Source: Leucobacter sp. CX169 (GTDB lineage Bacteria; Actinomycetota; Actinomycetes; Actinomycetales; Microbacteriaceae). Taken from it: DNA of 64,000 nt. Of the stretch, positions 61,012 to 64,000 are shown in pieces. Location: positions 1,674,001 to 1,738,000 of the forward strand of contig NZ_CP071051.1 of the NCBI RefSeq assembly GCF_017161405.1. Direction: 5' to 3'. The position numbers and the translations under genes are program-made. Within the stretch, counting starts at the first letter, position 1; every line of letters starts with the position of its first letter. Below the pieces are notes generated by a model. The model saw only the letters and a list, made by a program, of their open reading frames with translations. It searched no databases and was not told the origin of the DNA.

Positions 61012-62493
61012 CTAGACGGTGTCGCGACGAGCGATGTTGTAGAACCGGATCTCCTGGTATTCCTCGAGACCCTCGCCGCTGCCCTCGCGGCCGAGACCCG
61101 ACTGCTTCATGCCGCCGAACGGGGCCACCACGTTCGAGGGGACGCCCTGGTTGATTCCCACGAGGCCCGTCTCGAGTTGGTCCGCGACGTTCAGCGCGCG
61201 GTCCAGGTTCTCGGTGAAGACATAGCCCGCGAGGCCGAACGGGGTGTCGTTCGCCGCGTGCACGGCCTCCTCCTGAGTCGAGAACCGGCTGATGGCCGCG
61301 ACCGGGCCGAAGATCTCGGTGTTCGCGATCTCCGAGTCGGCGGGGACCCGGTCGAGGACGGTGCCCTCGAAGAAGTAGCCCTTGCCCTCGGGGGCGTTGC
61401 CGCCGGTGCGCAGCTCGGCGCCGCGGGCGGTCGCGTCGGTGACGAGGCCCGAGAGGCGCTCGACCGCGCGGCGGTCGATAACCGGGCCGAGGCCGACACC
61501 GTCAGCGATCGAGTGGCCCATGACGACCTGCGACATCTTCTCGGTGAACGCCTCGACGAACGCGTCCGCGATCCCGTCCTGCACGAAGATTCGGTTGGCC
61601 GCGACGCACGACTGGCCGCCGTTGCGCAGCTTCGCCAGCATCGCGCCGTCGACCGCACGATCGAGGTCGGCGTCGTCGAACACGAGGAGCGGCGCGTTGC
61701 CGCCCAGCTCCATCGAGCTCTTCACGATATTCTTCGCGGCGAGACCCATGAGGGTGCTGCCGACACCGGTCGACCCGGTGAACGAGATCTTGCGCACGCG
61801 TGGGTCGCCCAGCACGGCCTCGCTGAACGCGCCCGACTGGGTCGTCGTGACGATGCGCATGAGTTCGCGCGGCACCCCGGCCTCGGCCATGAGCTCCACC
61901 GTGAGCAGCGTGGTCAGCGGCGTGAGCCCGGCCGGCTTGATCACGGAGGCGCAGCCCGCCGCCAGCGCCGGCGCGATCTTCCGCGTGATCATCGCCATCG
62001 GGAAGTTCCACGGGGCGATGAGCACGGCGAGTCCGATCGGCGCACGCTTGGTGAGGATGGTCGCGCCGCCCGCGGGGTTCTCCCGATACCCGCCGGCCGG
62101 GCGCAGCAGCTCGTCGGCGTACCAGCGCACGTAGTCGGACGCGTACTGCACCTCGCCCTTGGCTTCCGCCAGCGGCTTGCCCATCTCGCGGCTGATAACG
62201 AACGCGAGGCGATCCAGGTTGGCAATCAGTGTCGCGTAGACGTTGTGCAGCACGTCGGAGCGGTGCCGCGGCGTCGTCTTCGCCCAGGCGCGGCCGGCCT
62301 CGTCGGCGATCGCCACCTGCTGCAGCGCATAGTCGACGTCGAAACTCGGCAGGGTCGCGATGCGCTGTTCGGTCGAGGGATCGAGCACCGCGAACTCGTT
62401 CGCACCCGGCTCGTGGTTCGCGAAGCCGGGCAGGCTTGCGAGCGCCGCGTCCGAGGCGGTGATCTGGTCGGCGGTCGGGGTGGGCATGGTCAT
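61012..62493 (-). CDS. NAD(P)-dependent aldehyde dehydrogenase (GabD-like)
   Basis: 493 residues. Catalytic Glu in SMELGGNAP and nucleophile Cys in GGQSCVAANR; nucleotide-binding FTGSTGVG; PWNFPMAMITRKIAPALAAG and EIFGPVAAISRF are typical of the succinate-semialdehyde dehydrogenase branch. Placed 46 bases after the class III aminotransferase gene, it likely oxidises the semialdehyde that the aminotransferase produces (from GABA, beta-alanine, a polyamine or a similar omega-amino acid). Exact substrate not shown. ATG 62493 begins MTMPTP; the in-frame ATG at 62487 is an alternative. Confidence 0.9.
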   Translation of the reverse strand: MTMPTPTADQITASDAALASLPGFANHEPGANEFAVLDPSTEQRIATLPSFDVDYALQQVAIADEAGRAWAKTTPRHRSDVLHNVYATLIANLDRLAFVISREMGKPLAEAKGEVQYASDYVRWYADELLRPAGGYRENPAGGATILTKRAPIGLAVLIAPWNFPMAMITRKIAPALAAGCASVIKPAGLTPLTTLLTVELMAEAGVPRELMRIVTTTQSGAFSEAVLGDPRVRKISFTGSTGVGSTLMGLAAKNIVKSSMELGGNAPLLVFDDADLDRAVDGAMLAKLRNGGQSCVAANRIFVQDGIADAFVEAFTEKMSQVVMGHSIADGVGLGPVIDRRAVERLSGLVTDATARGAELRTGGNAPEGKGYFFEGTVLDRVPADSEIANTEIFGPVAAISRFSTQEEAVHAANDTPFGLAGYVFTENLDRALNVADQLETGLVGINQGVPSNVVAPFGGMKQSGLGREGSGEGLEEYQEIRFYNIARRDTV

Positions 62494-62539
62494 GACAGGA
62501 TCCTTTGGGCGTTCGGGCGGGTACGGGGCTGGCGAGCTG

Positions 62540-63784
62540 CTAGTGCGCGTCGAGCACGCTGCGGATCGCGGAGACGAGGTCTCCGAGCTCCTGCTCGGTG
62601 GCGATAAATGGCGGGCTGATCTGAATGGTGTTGGCGCGCAGCGGGCGCGTGATGAAGCCCAGCTCGAGCACCTGGTCGGTGATCGCCTCGGCGCTCAGGC
62701 TCGGAACGAGCTCGATGCCCCCCAGGAAGCCGCCGACGCGGGTCTCGACGACGTGCTCGTGGGTGCCGATCTCAGCCAGTAGGCCTGCGAGGGTGAGCTC
62801 GAGGCTGCCGGCGCGCGCCACCAGGTTCTCCTGCTCGAGGATCTCGAGGTTCTTGAGCGCGAGCGCGGAGCTGGTGGCGTGTCCCGAGTAGGTGGTGCCG
62901 TGGCGGTAGATCGGGGTGTTCGAGCCGGCCTCGAAGAACGGCTGCCAGAGCCTGGGCGCCACGAAGATGCCGCCGAGCTGCGCGTAGCCGGAGGTCACGC
63001 CCTTCGCGAAGGTGACGATGTCGGGCTGCAGGTCGTAGCGGGTCGACGCAAACATCTCGCCCGTGCGCCCGAAGCCGGTGATGACCTCGTCCGCGATGAA
63101 GAGGATGTCGTGCTCACGGCAGAGGCGCTTCACGCCCTCGAAGTACCCGTCCTGGGGTGCGTGCACGCCGCCGGTGCCCATCACGGGCTCCGCAATATAG
63201 GCCGCGATCCGGCCGGGGCCCACGCGCAGGATCTCGGCCTCGAGGGCCGCGAGATCGTGCTTCTCGACACGGATCGTGTCGGGGACGAGCGACTCGGTAC
63301 CAAAGCCCTCGCGGTTGAAATCGAGGCCCGCGACGCTCGTGCCGTAGGCGTGGAGGCCGTGGTACGCGTGCTCGCGGCTGATGATGAACGTCTTCTCGGG
63401 CTTGCCGACCAGCGTCCAGTACCGGCGGGCCAGCTTGCAAGCGACATCGATCGAGTCCGAGCCGCCGCTGTTCAGGATCACCTTGGCATCGGCAATCGGG
63501 GCAAGCTCTACGAGCTTCTCCGAGAGCTCGACCGCCTGATCATTGAGGTAGCGCCCGAAGACGTGGTACGTCTCCAGCTTCTTCATCTGGTCGTACGCGA
63601 CCTGCGCCATCTCCTCGCGGCCGTGGCCGATGCTCGTGTGCCACAGTCCGGCAGTGCCGTCAAACAGGCGCTGGCCGGCCGCGGTGGTGACGTACGATCC
63701 ATCGCCCTCGGCGATGACGATCTGACGCCCGAGGACGGAGGGAATGTGCGCTTGGGCACTCCAGAGCGCGGGGGTGTGGGTCAT
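62540..63784 (-). CDS. Class III PLP aminotransferase (omega-amino acid/GABA type)
   Basis: 414 residues. Fold type I transaminase: GTAGLWHTSIGHGREEMAQV, NSGGSDSIDVACKLARRYWT (PLP phosphate), HAYHGLHAYG, EPVMGTGGVHAPQDGYF, DEVITGFGRTG with the PLP-pyridine Asp and the Schiff-base lysine in FAKGVTSGYAQLG. It should move an amino group from an omega-amino acid to an oxo-acid and feed the neighbouring aldehyde dehydrogenase. ATG 63784 is chosen for the AAAGGAGA Shine-Dalgarno. Promoter and operator lie just upstream. Confidence 0.92.
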   Translation of the reverse strand: MTHTPALWSAQAHIPSVLGRQIVIAEGDGSYVTTAAGQRLFDGTAGLWHTSIGHGREEMAQVAYDQMKKLETYHVFGRYLNDQAVELSEKLVELAPIADAKVILNSGGSDSIDVACKLARRYWTLVGKPEKTFIISREHAYHGLHAYGTSVAGLDFNREGFGTESLVPDTIRVEKHDLAALEAEILRVGPGRIAAYIAEPVMGTGGVHAPQDGYFEGVKRLCREHDILFIADEVITGFGRTGEMFASTRYDLQPDIVTFAKGVTSGYAQLGGIFVAPRLWQPFFEAGSNTPIYRHGTTYSGHATSSALALKNLEILEQENLVARAGSLELTLAGLLAEIGTHEHVVETRVGGFLGGIELVPSLSAEAITDQVLELGFITRPLRANTIQISPPFIATEQELGDLVSAIRSVLDAH

Positions 63785-63823
63785 GACTGATCTCCTTTGA
63801 TGGCAGCAAGCGTGCGCGTGATG

Positions 63824-63863
63824 CAATAGTGATTATTGTATGGTTGTCCTACAAAAAGAACAA
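63824..63863 (-). promoter_or_regulatory. Promoter and GntR-like operator of the aminotransferase operon
   Basis: Minus strand -35 TTGTTC (63858-63863) and -10 TACAAT (63835-63840) are 17 bases apart. Between them lies TTGTCCTACAA (63844-63854), which fits the FadR-branch GntR consensus TNGTNNNACNA on both strands. A wider inverted repeat TTGTA...TACAA spans 63836-63854, and CAATA-GTGAT-TATTG (63824-63838) covers the start point. A repressor bound here would block the promoter. Confidence 0.75.
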
Positions 63864-63895
63864 GCGAGTGCAGGGCAAGCCCGCGTGGCGAGACG

Positions 63896-64000
63896 TTAGC
63901 CGCCCAGGTGGCGCAGCAGCTCCGCCTCGACGTCCTGGGTGCGGAGCGTCCCGCCGAGATCCGGCGTCACCTCACCCGAAGCAAGCACGGCATCCATCGC
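63896..64000 (-). CDS. C-terminus of an isopropylmalate/tartrate dehydrogenase-like protein (partial)
   Basis: Only the last 34 residues are in the window, ending VTPDLGGTLRTQDVEAELLR then HLGG and TAA. The TPDLGG-x-x-x-T pattern is the C-terminal signature of the isocitrate/isopropylmalate/tartrate dehydrogenase family. Upstream of the aminotransferase operon on the same strand, with 111 bases between, so it may be part of the same catabolic region though the operon has its own promoter. Confidence 0.7.
   Translation of the reverse strand, partial: AMDAVLASGEVTPDLGGTLRTQDVEAELLRHLGG

Noticed and set aside
1-64000. CRISPR arrays, insertion sequences, integrases and toxin-antitoxin pairs
   Set aside because: No regularly spaced repeats of the right size, transposase motifs or paired small genes were found. 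XerC is the housekeeping recombinase, and the broken fic gene has no visible antitoxin partner.

Overview
This is a GC-rich, gene-dense chromosomal window from an actinomycete. Gene content suggests the family Microbacteriaceae, perhaps a Leucobacter-like organism; that placement is an inference from gene order and protein flavour, not a database match. GTG starts, ATGA/GTGA overlaps between neighbouring genes, -10 hexamers of the TANNNT/TAGACT type and several apparently leaderless mRNAs fit this group. I see no rRNA, CRISPR array, intact insertion sequence or prophage. The only RNA genes recognised are two identical initiator tRNAs.

Layout. 1-2411: end of the rpsB region (rpsB, an M23-like secreted protein, xerC). 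2485-8237: an accessory insert (SDR-like protein, PaaX-type regulator, acetyltransferase, secreted hydrolase, MTH1187 protein, a gene-poor stretch and a broken fic gene with a palindrome at its start). 8338-12047: dprA, yifB, yraN and a DUF2469 gene, a block that in related actinobacteria usually adjoins xerC-rpsB. 12098-17939: an SOS mutasome cassette (imuA', imuB, dnaE2) behind a perfect LexA box. 18078-23412: pncB and a four-gene ABC importer. 23610-26729: DUF3039 protein and an ABC-2 exporter whose ATPase has a long acidic N-terminal tail. 26802-33210: cell-wall polymer region (Wzm/Wzt-type exporter, two CDP-glycerol glycerophosphotransferase-like proteins, one of them a tandem fusion, and a family-2 glycosyltransferase). 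33236-38688: HtrA-like protease, a AAA ATPase preceded by 9-bp AT-rich iterons, a DUF308 membrane protein and an LAVTG-anchored surface protein. 38859-39209: two tRNA-fMet units, each with its own promoter and terminator.

39364-60938 closely follows the conserved actinobacterial order that I recall from the Rv3193c-Rv3211 part of Mycobacterium tuberculosis: UPF0182 protein, PDZ/S16 protease, zinc metalloprotease, an E1/TOMM-like protein, UvrD2-like helicase, NudC-like Nudix hydrolase, a kinase-fold protein lacking its catalytic residues, the AdnA-AdnB helicase-nuclease pair, DUF3107, an RNA methyltransferase, a ferritin-like protein and a DEAD-box helicase. A bidirectional terminator follows. 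61012-64000 is a catabolic operon on the minus strand (dehydrogenase fragment, class III aminotransferase, aldehyde dehydrogenase) with a GntR-like operator between its -35 and -10 boxes.

The most unusual signals are the strong over-representation of the palindrome CAGGATCCTG (six perfect copies, in genes and in an intergenic gap), the 9-bp iterons in front of the AAA ATPase, the kinase fold without catalytic residues inside the DNA-repair cluster, the fic gene that has lost its C-terminal winged helix but keeps a palindrome at its promoter, and a protein whose C-terminus is encoded antisense to helicase motif VI.
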